64,000 nt of DNA from Janthinobacterium sp. SUN073 (GTDB taxonomy: Bacteria > Pseudomonadota > Gammaproteobacteria > Burkholderiales > Burkholderiaceae_D), in NCBI RefSeq assembly GCF_030397665.1, contig NZ_JAPUBT010000005.1, positions 310,001-374,000 of the forward strand. The letters run 5' to 3'. Shown in pieces: positions 35,954 to 44,893 of this stretch. The notes below the pieces were generated by a model. The model made no database searches. It was not told the origin of the DNA and worked only from the letters and a program-made list of their open reading frames with translations. The position numbers were made by a program, and so were the translations under genes. The number at the start of each line of letters is the position of its first letter. Position 1 is the first letter of the stretch.

Positions 35954-35975
35954 GGCACGGGCAAGCACCCGTGCC
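35954..35975 (-). promoter_or_regulatory. Stem-loop between glpV and glpK
   Basis: Perfect 8-bp inverted repeat GGCACGGG/CCCGTGCC with a 6-nt loop in the 80-bp gap. No U-tract follows, so it is not a terminator. In ABC operons such intercistronic stems often protect the 3' end of the abundant binding-protein mRNA. Confidence 0.6.
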
Positions 35976-36005
35976 CCGGGACAACGGCGGCAGAAGTTTA
36001 CACGA

Positions 36006-37733
36006 CTACCTTACCTTGCCTTCTTTCCAAGCCTGCAATAATTTATCGTAGGCAATCGTTTCACCCTTCGGCTTTTCATTCGCCAGCTTTTTCCATGGAG
36101 CGTGCTGGTCCGACAGATACTGGTTCGGATCGCCCTTGGCATTGAGCTTGGGCGCGCACGCCTTCATGCCCGCCCGCTGCAGGCGCGCCATGACCTGGTC
36201 CATTTCCTCGGCCAGATTATCCATGGCCGCCTGCGGCGTTTTTTCCGCCGTAATCGCCGTGGCCACGTTTTTCCACCACAACTGGGCCAGCTTCGGATAG
36301 TCGGGCACGTTGTTGCCCGTCGGCGTCCACGCCACGCGGGCGGGGCTGCGGTAAAACTCGATCAAGCCGCCGTACTCGTTCGCGTGTTTCGTAAAATAAT
36401 CGTGGCGGATATCGGAATCGCGAATAAAAGTCAGGCCGACGATGGATTTCTTCAGCGACACGGTTTTCGAGGTGACGAATTGCGCATATAGCCAAGCGGC
36501 GGCCTTGCGGTCGTCCGGCGTGGACTTGAACAGGAACCAGGAACCCACGTCCTGGTAACCGTTCTGCATGCCCTCTTTCCAGTACGGGCCGTGCGGCGAC
36601 GGCGCCATGCGCCATTTCGGCGTGCCGTCCTTGTTGACCACCGGCAAGCCCGGTTTCGTCATGCCAGCCGTAAATGCCGTGTACCAAAAGATTTGCTGGG
36701 CAATTTCACCCTGCGCCGGCACGGGACCCGCTTCCGAGAAATTCATGCCGTTCGCCTGCGGCGGCGCGTATTTCTTCATCCAGTCGATGTATTTCGTCAG
36801 CGCATACACGGCCGCCGGCGAATTGGTGGCGCCGCCGCGTGAAACGGACGCGCCCACAGGCGTGCACTTGTCGGCCGCTACCTTGATGCCCCACTCGTCG
36901 ACGGGCAAGCCGTTCGGGATGCCCTTGTCGGCCGCGCCGGCCATCGACAGCCAGGCATCGGTGAAGCGCCAGCCCAGGGATGGATCTTTCTTGCCGTAAT
37001 CCATGTGGCCATACACTTTCTTGCCATCCAGTTCCTTCACGTCATTGGTAAAAAAGTCGGCGATGTCTTCATACGCGGACCAGTTCTGCGGCACGCCCAG
37101 CTCGTAGCCATACTTCGCCTTGAACTTGGCTTGCAAATCCTTGCGCGCGAACCAGTCGGCGCGGAACCAGTACAGGTTGGCGAATTGCTGGTCGGGCAAC
37201 TGGTACACCTTGCCGTCGGGCGCCGTGGTAAAGCTGATGCCGATGAAATCTTTTAAATCGAGACCGGGATTGGTGAATTCCTTGCCCTTGGCGGCCATGT
37301 AATCGGACAGCGGCTCGACGGCGCCATAGCGGTAATGCGTGCCGATCAGGTCGGAATCGGAAATCCAGCCGTCATAGATGCTCTTGCCGGACTGCATGGA
37401 GGTCTGCAGCTTTTCCACCACGTCGCCTTCCTGGATGATGTCGTGGCGCACCTTGATGCCCGTGATTTCCTCGAAGGCCTTGGCCAGGGTCTTCGATTCG
37501 TAGACGTGGGTATCGATGGTTTCCGAGACCACGGAAATTTCCTTGATGCCCTTGGCTTTCAGCTTGGCCGCCGCATCGATGAACCATTTCATTTCAGCAA
37601 GCTGTTGCTGCTTGCTCAGGCTGGATGGCTGGAATTCCTTGTCGATCCAGGTTTGCGCCTGCTTGGCGTCGGCCAGGGCCGCATTCGACACGAGCATGGC
37701 CACCGCCGCGAAGACCGTGAACTTCAATTTCAT
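36006..37733 (-). CDS. glpV: Glycerol ABC transporter substrate-binding protein
   Basis: 575 residues with a signal peptide (MKLKFTVFAAVAMLVSNAALADA). The long extracellular solute-binding domain (ISVVSETIDTHVYESKTLAKAFEEITGIKVRHDIIQEGDVVEKLQTSMQSGK) and its size fit GlpV of the rhizobial glpSTPQUV system. The ATG at 37733 follows AAGGAGATTCACG. It delivers periplasmic glycerol to the permease GlpPQ. The gene sits between the DUF2160 gene and glpK, the same order as in Rhizobium with glpK added. Confidence 0.95.
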   Translation of the reverse strand: MKLKFTVFAAVAMLVSNAALADAKQAQTWIDKEFQPSSLSKQQQLAEMKWFIDAAAKLKAKGIKEISVVSETIDTHVYESKTLAKAFEEITGIKVRHDIIQEGDVVEKLQTSMQSGKSIYDGWISDSDLIGTHYRYGAVEPLSDYMAAKGKEFTNPGLDLKDFIGISFTTAPDGKVYQLPDQQFANLYWFRADWFARKDLQAKFKAKYGYELGVPQNWSAYEDIADFFTNDVKELDGKKVYGHMDYGKKDPSLGWRFTDAWLSMAGAADKGIPNGLPVDEWGIKVAADKCTPVGASVSRGGATNSPAAVYALTKYIDWMKKYAPPQANGMNFSEAGPVPAQGEIAQQIFWYTAFTAGMTKPGLPVVNKDGTPKWRMAPSPHGPYWKEGMQNGYQDVGSWFLFKSTPDDRKAAAWLYAQFVTSKTVSLKKSIVGLTFIRDSDIRHDYFTKHANEYGGLIEFYRSPARVAWTPTGNNVPDYPKLAQLWWKNVATAITAEKTPQAAMDNLAEEMDQVMARLQRAGMKACAPKLNAKGDPNQYLSDQHAPWKKLANEKPKGETIAYDKLLQAWKEGKVR

Positions 37734-37805
37734 CGTGAATCTCCTTTTATTGTATTGCCGGCCGCCTGCTGACGGTCCGGCCTCCATCAACACCGGCAAG
37801 CCGGC

Positions 37806-38111
37806 TCACCCCCAACGCATTACCACTAATAAAAGTACAAAACTGATGGCAGCCCCGATGGCCTGCTGCATCTCCGTCAACCCCGCCCAGGCCAGGTTGA
37901 CGTAGGCCGCCGTGAGCAAGCCGATGAACAAACGGTCGCCGCGCGTGGTGGGCATGGGCAAGAAGCCCTTGCGCGCGATGCTGGGCGAACGGATTTGCCA
38001 CACCGTCATGCCAGCGAGCATCAAGCCGATGCAGATGAAGAAGATGGCCACTTCCGGCGTCCACGCCATCCAGCCGAACAGGCTGGCTGTGCTATCAGTA
38101 TTGTTTTCCAT
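37806..38111 (-). CDS. glpU: DUF2160 membrane protein of the glycerol transporter operon
   Basis: 101 residues with three or so membrane helices (VAIFFICIGLMLAGMTVWQI, LFIGLLTAAYVNLAWAGLTEMQ, AIGAAISFVLLLVVMRWG). This family occurs almost only between glpQ and glpV in glycerol ABC operons. Its part in transport is unknown. GGAGGGTGTGAT precedes the ATG at 38111. Confidence 0.9.
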   Translation of the reverse strand: MENNTDSTASLFGWMAWTPEVAIFFICIGLMLAGMTVWQIRSPSIARKGFLPMPTTRGDRLFIGLLTAAYVNLAWAGLTEMQQAIGAAISFVLLLVVMRWG

Positions 38112-38112
38112 A

Positions 38113-38919
38113 TCACACCCTCCCCATCGCGAAACCCTTGGCAATGTAATGCCGCACGAACCAGATCACCAGCGCGCCGGGCACGATGGTCAAGACGCCT
38201 GCCGCCGCCAGCACGCCCCAGTCCATGCCGGCCGCCGAGACGGTACGCGTCATGGTGGCGGCGATGGGCTTGGCGTTGACGGATGTCAAGGTGCGCGCCA
38301 ACAGCAATTCCACCCAGCTGAACATGAAACAGAAGAAGGCCGTCACGCCCACACCCGACTTGATCATCGGCAAGAAGATGCGGATGAAAAAGCGCGGGAA
38401 GCTGTAACCGTCGATATACGCCGTCTCGTCGATTTCCTTCGGTACGCCGGACATGAAACCTTCCAGTATCCACACGGCCAGCGGCACGTTGAAGACCATG
38501 TGCGCCAGCGCCACAGCCAGATGCGTATCCATCAGGCCCACCGTCGAATACAGCTGGAAGAACGGCACGAGGAAGACGGCGGGCGGCGTCATGCGGTTGG
38601 TCAAAAGCCAGAAGAACAGATGCTTGTCGCCGACAAAGTTGTAGCGCGAAAAGGCATACGCGGCCGGCAAGGCCACCGTGACCGACATCACCATGTTCAG
38701 CGCCACGTAAATCATGGAATTGATGTAGCCGCTGTACCACGATGGGTCGGTAAAGATGGTCTTGTAATTGGCGAACGTCAGGTGTTCGGGCCACAGGCTC
38801 AGCACGCCGACGATTTCTTCGTTGGTCTTGAGCGACATATTGAGCATCCAGTAGATGGGCAGCAAGGAACCCAGCAGGAAGACGATCAGGATGGTGGCAC
38901 TGATTTTCTTGTGCATCAT
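38113..38919 (-). CDS. glpQ: Glycerol ABC transporter permease
   Basis: 268 residues, six membrane helices. The ABC-permease EAA loop is EIDETAYIDGYSFPRFFIRIFLPMIKSG, which docks the ATPase. The start overlaps the stop of the upstream permease by four bases (ATGA), and two adjacent ATGs are possible. Together with the gene upstream it forms the heterodimeric glycerol channel. The stop is one base before the DUF2160 start. Confidence 0.95.
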   Translation of the reverse strand: MMHKKISATILIVFLLGSLLPIYWMLNMSLKTNEEIVGVLSLWPEHLTFANYKTIFTDPSWYSGYINSMIYVALNMVMSVTVALPAAYAFSRYNFVGDKHLFFWLLTNRMTPPAVFLVPFFQLYSTVGLMDTHLAVALAHMVFNVPLAVWILEGFMSGVPKEIDETAYIDGYSFPRFFIRIFLPMIKSGVGVTAFFCFMFSWVELLLARTLTSVNAKPIAATMTRTVSAAGMDWGVLAAAGVLTIVPGALVIWFVRHYIAKGFAMGRV

Positions 38920-39800
38920 TTCTGGTCTCCCGTGCCGACTCTCTGCATCCACGTGTACAGCACAAAGCAGAACAGCAGGATGATCAGGAAGTAAATCAGG
39001 GAAAACGCGGAAGCCGGTCCCAGGTCGAACTGGCCCACGGCCTTTTGCGTCAGGTATTGCGACAAAAAGGTGGTGGCATTGCCGGGACCGCCACCGGTCA
39101 GCACGAACGGTTCCGTGTAGATCATGAAACTGTCCATGAAGCGCAGCAAGACGGCGATCATCAGCACATTGCGCAGTTTCGGCAGCTGGATGTAGCGGAA
39201 CACGGCCAGGCGCGAGGCGCCATCGATGCGTGCCGCCTGGTAATACGCGTCGGGAATGGCGCGCAGACCCGCATAGCACAGCAGCACCACCAGGGGCGTC
39301 CAGTGCCAGATATCCATCACCATCACCGTCAGCCACGCGTCGAGCGAGTTGCCGTTGTAGTTGTAATCAAAACCCAGCTGATTCAGGGTGTAGCCCATCA
39401 GGCCGATGTCGCCACGGCCAAAGATTTGCCAGATCGTGCCCACCACGTTCCACGGTATCAGCAAGGGCAGCGCGATCAGCACCAGCGCCAGCGACGCCTT
39501 CCAGCCCTCGGCCGGCATGCACAGGGCGATCAAAATACCCAGCGGAATCTGGATCGCCAGCACGGAGCCGGAAAACAGCAACTGGCGCAGCAAGGCGCTG
39601 TGCAAGTCGCCGTCGAGCATGACCATGCGGAACCACTCCGTACCCACAAACACCTTTTGCGTGGGACTCAGGATATCTTGCACGGAATAGTTCACCACGG
39701 TCATCAGGGGCAGGATGGCGGAAAAGGCCACGCACAGCAGCACGGGCAGGATCAGTAGCCAGGCGCGGCGGTTGTTATCGGTTTTACCGTTATGTATCAT
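38916..39800 (-). CDS. glpP: Glycerol ABC transporter permease
   Basis: 294 residues, six helices with a short cytoplasmic N-terminus (MIHNGKTDNNRRAWLLILP). The EAA loop is AIPDAYYQAARIDGASRLAVFRYIQLPKLR. Its ATG overlaps the stop codon of the ATPase gene glpT by one base at 39800. Partner of the gene downstream. Confidence 0.95.
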   Translation of the reverse strand: MIHNGKTDNNRRAWLLILPVLLCVAFSAILPLMTVVNYSVQDILSPTQKVFVGTEWFRMVMLDGDLHSALLRQLLFSGSVLAIQIPLGILIALCMPAEGWKASLALVLIALPLLIPWNVVGTIWQIFGRGDIGLMGYTLNQLGFDYNYNGNSLDAWLTVMVMDIWHWTPLVVLLCYAGLRAIPDAYYQAARIDGASRLAVFRYIQLPKLRNVLMIAVLLRFMDSFMIYTEPFVLTGGGPGNATTFLSQYLTQKAVGQFDLGPASAFSLIYFLIILLFCFVLYTWMQRVGTGDQK

Positions 39801-40891
39801 CAGGCCACCCGCTTATCGTTGACATAGAACAAGGTGCGTTGCGGCGGAAAGCGCAGCCGTACAGCCTCCCCTGCCACCGCATCGATGGCGCGCAACTTGG
39901 CCGCCACCGTGGCGCCGCCCAGCTGAAATTCGGCCAGGTAATGCGTGCCCATGTTGCGCACGGCAGTCACCGTGGCATCCAGGCAATGGTCGCCACCCGC
40001 GCCCGCCCGCAGGCATTCGACGAATTCCGGCCGCACGCCCAGCGTGATCTTGCCTTGCGCGCCAGCCAGGGCCGCGCGGGCGGCGGCGGACACGGCCAGC
40101 GGCTGGCCCGCCACCCTCGCCCCGCCATCGTCCAGAGTGCAATCGAGCAAGTTCATGCCCGGATTGCCGATGAAATAGCCGACAAAGGTGTGCTCAGGCT
40201 CCTCGAACAGCGCTTGCGCGCTGCCCGTCTGCACCACTTCGCCCTGCGTCATGACGACCACCTGGTCGGCAAAGGTCAAGGCTTCCACCTGGTCGTGCGT
40301 GACGTAGATCAACGATAACTTCAGTTCGTGGTGGATTTCCTTGAGTTTTCGGCGCAGCAGCCATTTCAAATGCGGATCGATCACCGTCAGCGGTTCGTCG
40401 AACAGCACGGCCGCCACGTCGGGGCGCACGAGCCCCCGTCCCAGCGAAATCTTTTGCTTGGCGTCCACGGACAAGCCGCTGGCGCGCAGTTTCAGGTCGC
40501 TCGTCAGCTCCAGCATCTGCGCCACCTGCTGCACGCGCTTTTTCACCTCGATCTCTTTCCAGCCGCGATTGCGCAGCGGAAACGCCAGGTTGTCGTGCAC
40601 GGTCATGGTGTCGTAGATGACGGGAAACTGGAACACTTGCGCGATATTCCTCGCTTCGGTCGGCAACTGCGTCACATCCTTGCCATCGAACAGCACCTTG
40701 CCATGCGACGGTTTCACCAGGCCGGAGATGATATTGAGCAAGGTCGTCTTGCCGCAGCCGGAAGGCCCCAGCAAGGCATACGCGCCGCCGTCATGCCACG
40801 CCATGCTCATGGGCCGCAGCGCATAGTCGGCGGGTGCCGCCGGGTTCGGTTTGTAGGCGTGGGCCAGGTCGACCAGTTCGATGCGCGCCAT
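39800..40891 (-). CDS. glpT: Glycerol ABC transporter ATPase
   Basis: 363 residues. Walker A is GPSGCGKTT, Walker B is AAVLFDEPLTVID and the H-loop is YVTHDQVEAL. The signature motif is degenerate (LSVDAKQKISLGRG instead of LSGGQ), which is a known trait of this member of the GlpS/GlpT pair and implies one weak ATP site in the heterodimer. A TOBE-like C-terminal domain follows. ATG at 40891 follows GGAGGAGTGTGAC. One base separates it from glpS. Confidence 0.95.
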   Translation of the reverse strand: MARIELVDLAHAYKPNPAAPADYALRPMSMAWHDGGAYALLGPSGCGKTTLLNIISGLVKPSHGKVLFDGKDVTQLPTEARNIAQVFQFPVIYDTMTVHDNLAFPLRNRGWKEIEVKKRVQQVAQMLELTSDLKLRASGLSVDAKQKISLGRGLVRPDVAAVLFDEPLTVIDPHLKWLLRRKLKEIHHELKLSLIYVTHDQVEALTFADQVVVMTQGEVVQTGSAQALFEEPEHTFVGYFIGNPGMNLLDCTLDDGGARVAGQPLAVSAAARAALAGAQGKITLGVRPEFVECLRAGAGGDHCLDATVTAVRNMGTHYLAEFQLGGATVAAKLRAIDAVAGEAVRLRFPPQRTLFYVNDKRVA

Positions 40892-40892
40892 G

Positions 40893-41987
40893 TCACACTC
40901 CTCCTTGCACAGGGGCGAACAGCAGGCCGCCATCGTCGGCAAAAATCAGCAAGGCATGCGGCTGGCAATACACGGTGCAAGCGCTGCCGATCTCCAGGTT
41001 GTGCACGCCACCGAGTTGCGCCACCAGGGCCAAGTCGCCGCGGCGCGCATGCACATAGGTTTCCGAGCCGCTGATTTCCGCCAGGTCCACCGTCGCTGCG
41101 ATGGCCACGTCGCCATCGGACTGGGGAGACAGATACAGGCTGTGCGCGCGCACGCCGAGGATCACCTCCGTGCTGTCGCCCAGGCGGGCGCGCTGTTCGC
41201 CGCTCAGGTGAATGGACAGGCCATCAGCCGCCTGCGCCACGCCCTGCGCATCGACGCGCGCGGGAATCAGGTTGATGGGCGGATCGCTGAAGGTGCGCGC
41301 CACATCGATGGAATTGGGCGCGTTGAACACGTCCAGCGTCGGCCCCTGCTGCAGCAAGCGTCCCTCGTGCAGCACGGCCACGTGGCCGCCCAGCTGCAGC
41401 GCTTCCAGCGGCTCCGTGGTGGCGTACACGACCGTCGTGCTGCCGCTGGAAAACAGTTCCGTCAATTCGCGGCGCAATTCCTCGCGCAGTTTGTAGTCGA
41501 GATTGACGAGCGGTTCGTCGAGCAGCAACAGCGACGCATCCTTGATCAGCGCGCGTCCCAGCGCCGTGCGCTGCTGCTGGCCGCCCGACAGTTCGCCGGG
41601 TGTGCGTTGCAGATACGGCGTGATATGCAGGCGCTCGGCCAGCGCCAGCACTTTCGTGCGGATCTGTTCCTCGGGCACCTTGCGCAAGCGCAAGGGCGAG
41701 GCGATATTATCGTACACGGTAAAAGCCGGATAGTTGATGAATTGCTGGTACACCATGGCCAGATTGCGCTTACTGACGGGCACGCCCGTCACGTCGACGC
41801 CGTCGGCCGTCACCGTGCCCCCGCTGGGCTTGTCCAGGCCCGCCATCACGCGCATCAGGGTGGTCTTGCCGGCACGCGTAGTGCCCAGCAAGACGTTGAT
41901 GGCGCCCGGCACCAGCGCCAGCGACATCGGATACAAATAATCGTCAGCCCCCTGCTTCCTGCTGATCTTGTCCAGTACCAGTTGCAC
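40893..41987 (-). CDS. glpS: Glycerol ABC transporter ATPase
   Basis: 364 residues. The Walker A is atypical (GTTRAGKTT), the signature is canonical (LSGGQQQRTALGRAL) and the Walker B is ASLLLLDEPLVNLD. In the H-loop position the usual His is replaced by Thr (YATTEPLEAL). With GlpT, whose signature is degenerate, it makes an asymmetric ATPase pair. The start is a GTG at 41987 with GGAGGAGACGCGC upstream; upstream in-frame codons overlap glpD and show no conservation. Confidence 0.93.
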   Translation of the reverse strand: MQLVLDKISRKQGADDYLYPMSLALVPGAINVLLGTTRAGKTTLMRVMAGLDKPSGGTVTADGVDVTGVPVSKRNLAMVYQQFINYPAFTVYDNIASPLRLRKVPEEQIRTKVLALAERLHITPYLQRTPGELSGGQQQRTALGRALIKDASLLLLDEPLVNLDYKLREELRRELTELFSSGSTTVVYATTEPLEALQLGGHVAVLHEGRLLQQGPTLDVFNAPNSIDVARTFSDPPINLIPARVDAQGVAQAADGLSIHLSGEQRARLGDSTEVILGVRAHSLYLSPQSDGDVAIAATVDLAEISGSETYVHARRGDLALVAQLGGVHNLEIGSACTVYCQPHALLIFADDGGLLFAPVQGGV

Positions 41988-42061
41988 GCGCGTCTCCTCC
42001 AGTGATGGTTTCCTGTTCTTCGCGGCACCCTCTGCGGGGCGTGGTCGCCAACGTGTGCTGC

Positions 42062-43630
42062 TTACGACAAAGGGTGCTGCAACAGCCAGGCGTCGAGCCT
42101 GCCCGCCGTCTCGCGCGGCAGGTGCAGGCCCAGCTTGGAGCGCCGCCACAGGATGTCGGCCGCGCTGCCGGCCCATTCATGGCGCCGCAAATAGTCCACT
42201 TCCGCCCCGTACAGGCCGGCGGCGACTTCCTCGCCCATGGCCGCCACATCCTTGCGCCCTTCGAGCATCAGATGGATGCGCGTGCCATAGGCGCGCGCAT
42301 AGCGCGCCACCAGCGCCGCCGGCAGCCACGCATAGTCGCGCTGCAAGCCTTGCACGAACTGGCCGAATTCGCGCACGGCCCGGTTCTGCGGCACGCTGCC
42401 GAACACGTCGCCGCCGGGCAGGCAAGCGCTGGCCGTCCAGGCTGGGCGCGTATTGCCCAGCGAGGGCGCCAGTAAATCCAGCGCTTCCTCGGCCAGCTTG
42501 CGAAAGGTGGTGATCTTGCCGCCGAAGATACTCAGCAGCGGCGCGCCTTCCTGGTCCAGTTCGAAGCGGTAATCGCGCGTGACGGCCTTGGCGTCGGCGG
42601 ACGCGTCTTCCACCAACGGGCGCACGCCCGCATACGTCCAGACCACATCAGCCGGCACGACGGGCTTGCTGAAATAGTAACTGGAAAGCTCGCACAAGTA
42701 ACGAATTTCCGCGTCATCGATTTCCACCTTGCCGCGCTCGCCCTGGTAGTCGAGGTCGGTGGTGCCGATCAGGGTGAAATCATGCTCATACGGAATGGCA
42801 AACACGATGCGTCCATCGGGATGCTGGAAGATATACGCGTGATCATGCTCGAACAAGCGCTTGACGACGATATGGCTGCCCTTGATCAACCGCAAATGCC
42901 GGCCCTGTCCGCCAGGCGCCGCCTGTTGCAGGAACTCGGCCGTCCACGGCCCGGCCGCATTGACGACGCTGCGCGCGCGCACGGACAACTCACGTCCATC
43001 GCCTTGCTGCAAGGTGGCCTGCCAGGAAGCGTCCGCACCCGCGCCATCGCGCCGCAAGGCCGTGCAGCGCGTCTGCGTCAGGATGGTCGCGCCCTTGTCC
43101 GCCGCGTCGATGGCGTTCAGCACCACCAGACGCGCATCATCGACCCAGCCATCGGAATACACGAAGCCGCGCTTGAACTGGGGTTGTAACGGTTGTCCTG
43201 CCGCGTGGCGCTCAAGGTCGATGCCTTGCGAGGCAGGCAGAATTTCGCGCTTCGCCAGCATGTCGTAAAGGAACAAGCCGGCGCGTATCAGCCAGGCGGG
43301 GCGCTGGCCCTGCGCGTGCGGCATGACGAAGCGCAAGGGCCACATGATGTGCGGCGCCGAGCGCAGCAGCACTTCGCGCTCGATCAGCGCCTTGCGCACG
43401 AGGCCGAATTCATAGTATTCGAGGTAGCGCAGGCCGCCGTGTATCAGCTTGGTGGACGCGGACGAGGTGTGCGCGGCCAGGTCGTCTTTTTCGCACAGCA
43501 CCACGGACAAACCCCGCCCGGCCGCGTCGCGCGCGATGCCGGCGCCGTTGATGCCGCCGCCCACCACCAGTACGTCGCATGCCATCGCCGGCTGCGGCAC
43601 TGCGTCGATTCCCTGCTGCATTGAGGCCAT
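42062..43630 (-). CDS. glpD: Glycerol-3-phosphate dehydrogenase, FAD-dependent
   Basis: 522 residues. FAD motif CDVLVVGGGINGAGIARDAAGRG at ~15-37 and the GlpD signatures STKLIHGGLRYLEYYEFGLV and GGKITTFRKLAEEAL. It oxidises glycerol-3-phosphate to dihydroxyacetone phosphate at the inner membrane and feeds electrons to quinone. First gene of the glp operon. The ATG at 43630 (MASMQQG) has GGAGTCCCG upstream; the ATG three codons later is an alternative. Confidence 0.96.
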   Translation of the reverse strand: MASMQQGIDAVPQPAMACDVLVVGGGINGAGIARDAAGRGLSVVLCEKDDLAAHTSSASTKLIHGGLRYLEYYEFGLVRKALIEREVLLRSAPHIMWPLRFVMPHAQGQRPAWLIRAGLFLYDMLAKREILPASQGIDLERHAAGQPLQPQFKRGFVYSDGWVDDARLVVLNAIDAADKGATILTQTRCTALRRDGAGADASWQATLQQGDGRELSVRARSVVNAAGPWTAEFLQQAAPGGQGRHLRLIKGSHIVVKRLFEHDHAYIFQHPDGRIVFAIPYEHDFTLIGTTDLDYQGERGKVEIDDAEIRYLCELSSYYFSKPVVPADVVWTYAGVRPLVEDASADAKAVTRDYRFELDQEGAPLLSIFGGKITTFRKLAEEALDLLAPSLGNTRPAWTASACLPGGDVFGSVPQNRAVREFGQFVQGLQRDYAWLPAALVARYARAYGTRIHLMLEGRKDVAAMGEEVAAGLYGAEVDYLRRHEWAGSAADILWRRSKLGLHLPRETAGRLDAWLLQHPLS

Positions 43631-43733
43631 CGGGACTCCATCGTTATCAAGGACAAGCGACCAAGAAAGACTAGGCACACCCGGCGACTGTGGTTAAGAT
43701 CAATACGGATGTCATACGAATGCAATATGGATA

Positions 43734-43763
43734 AGATTACGCCATAAATCGAACTCATAGCAA
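43734..43763 (-). promoter_or_regulatory. Candidate glpD-operon promoter with a GlpR half-site in the spacer
   Basis: Reverse strand: TTGCTA (43763-43758), 18-bp spacer, TAATCT (43739-43734). The spacer contains GTTCGATTTAT, a good match to a GlpR half-site, which would place the repressor over the polymerase site. Confidence 0.5.
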
Positions 43764-43779
43764 CATGTTTTCACCCACA

Positions 43780-43799
43780 TTTGTTCGATTTTGTTCGCT
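43780..43799. promoter_or_regulatory. Tandem GlpR-type half-sites
   Basis: Two direct copies of TTTGTTCG with a 10-bp period (43780-43787 and 43790-43797), 26 bp before glpR. The E. coli GlpR half-site is, from memory, WATKYTCGWW; the copies match at 9 and 8 of 10 positions. A third, inverted copy (ATCGAAC) lies at 43748-43754. Auto- and operon repression by GlpR is inferred. Confidence 0.6.
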
Positions 43800-43824
43800 T
43801 ATGCAATTTTAAAGAGACACACCC

Positions 43825-44583
43825 ATGAATTTGAATCCCCGCCAGCGCCGCTTGCTTGAAGTGGTGCGCCAGAAAGTCACCATGTCGGTCGAGGAGTTGG
43901 CCCAGCAACTCGACGTCACGCCGCAAACCGTGCGGCGCGACGTCAAGCAGATGGAAGAAGCGCGCCTGCTGGCCCGCTATCACGGCGGCGTGGGCTTGCC
44001 CTCGTCCGTGGAAAACATCGATTACAGCCAGCGCCAGGTATTCAACAGCGACGCCAAGCGGCGCATCGCCACCGCCGTGGCGGCGCAAGTGCCGCATGGC
44101 TGTTCGCTCCTGATCAATATCGGCACCACCACCGAAGAAGTGGCGCGCGCGCTGGGACAGCACACGGGCTTGCACGTGGTGACGAACAACCTGAACGTGG
44201 CCGCCATCCTGGCCGACAACGCCGCCTGCGAAGTCATCGTGGCCGGCGGCGTGGTGCGCGGACGCGACCGTGGCATCGTGGGTGAAGCCACCATCGACTT
44301 CATCCGCCAGTTCAAGGTCGACATCGGCATCATCGGCATTTCCAGCATCGACGAAGACGGCAGCCTGCGCGACTTCGATGCGCGCGAAGTGAAGGTGGCG
44401 CAAGCCATCATCGAGCAGTCGCGCGAAGTGTGGCTGGTGGCTGACCAGCATAAATTCGGCCGCAAGGCGCTGGTGCGCCTGGCCGATCTGGCGCAAATCG
44501 ATATCTTGTTTACGGATGCGCCGCCACCGGCCCGCTTTGCCGACGTACTGCGCGACGCGGGCGTAAAGGTGGTGGTGGCCTGA
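43825..44583 (+). CDS. glpR: DeoR-family repressor of glycerol genes
   Basis: 252 residues. The DeoR-type helix-turn-helix is VEELAQQLDVTPQTVRRDVKQM; the C-terminal sugar-phosphate sensor has INIGTTTEEVARAL, VTNNLNVAAIL, VAGGVVRGRDRGIVG and DIGIIGISSID. Divergent from glpD over 194 bp that contain GlpR-like half-sites. It should repress the glp operon until glycerol-3-phosphate accumulates. Confidence 0.93.
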   Translation: MNLNPRQRRLLEVVRQKVTMSVEELAQQLDVTPQTVRRDVKQMEEARLLARYHGGVGLPSSVENIDYSQRQVFNSDAKRRIATAVAAQVPHGCSLLINIGTTTEEVARALGQHTGLHVVTNNLNVAAILADNAACEVIVAGGVVRGRDRGIVGEATIDFIRQFKVDIGIIGISSIDEDGSLRDFDAREVKVAQAIIEQSREVWLVADQHKFGRKALVRLADLAQIDILFTDAPPPARFADVLRDAGVKVVVA

Positions 44584-44893
44584 GCGGCAGGTAGGGGCAA
44601 GCGCAGCGAATGATCTGAAATATTTATCAATTCGGCAAAAAAAGCTGTTACCATTGATGCAACATGAGTTATTTTTTTAATCTTCCTCTCCGGCAATACG
44701 ATTACTCGCTTGATACTGCTTTTTATCTATCCAGAGCAAGGAAATGAGGAAAAACTCTTTGTTGGTCAGTGATTTCCTGTGAAAACAGTGTTAAAACTAC
44801 CTCAAGCACGATGATTATTCCCAAACAAACCACTCGACAGCAAGCGTCAAGGCCCTAACCATGCCGGTAACGCCGCCCAGTGAAGGAAAAGAA
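44584..44893. other. Intergenic region before the MarR gene
   Basis: 310 bp, clearly more AT-rich than its surroundings. No coding frame, RNA gene or clear hairpin terminator was seen. It likely holds the MarR gene promoter; the stretch near 44640-44700 is especially AT-rich. Confidence 0.4.
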
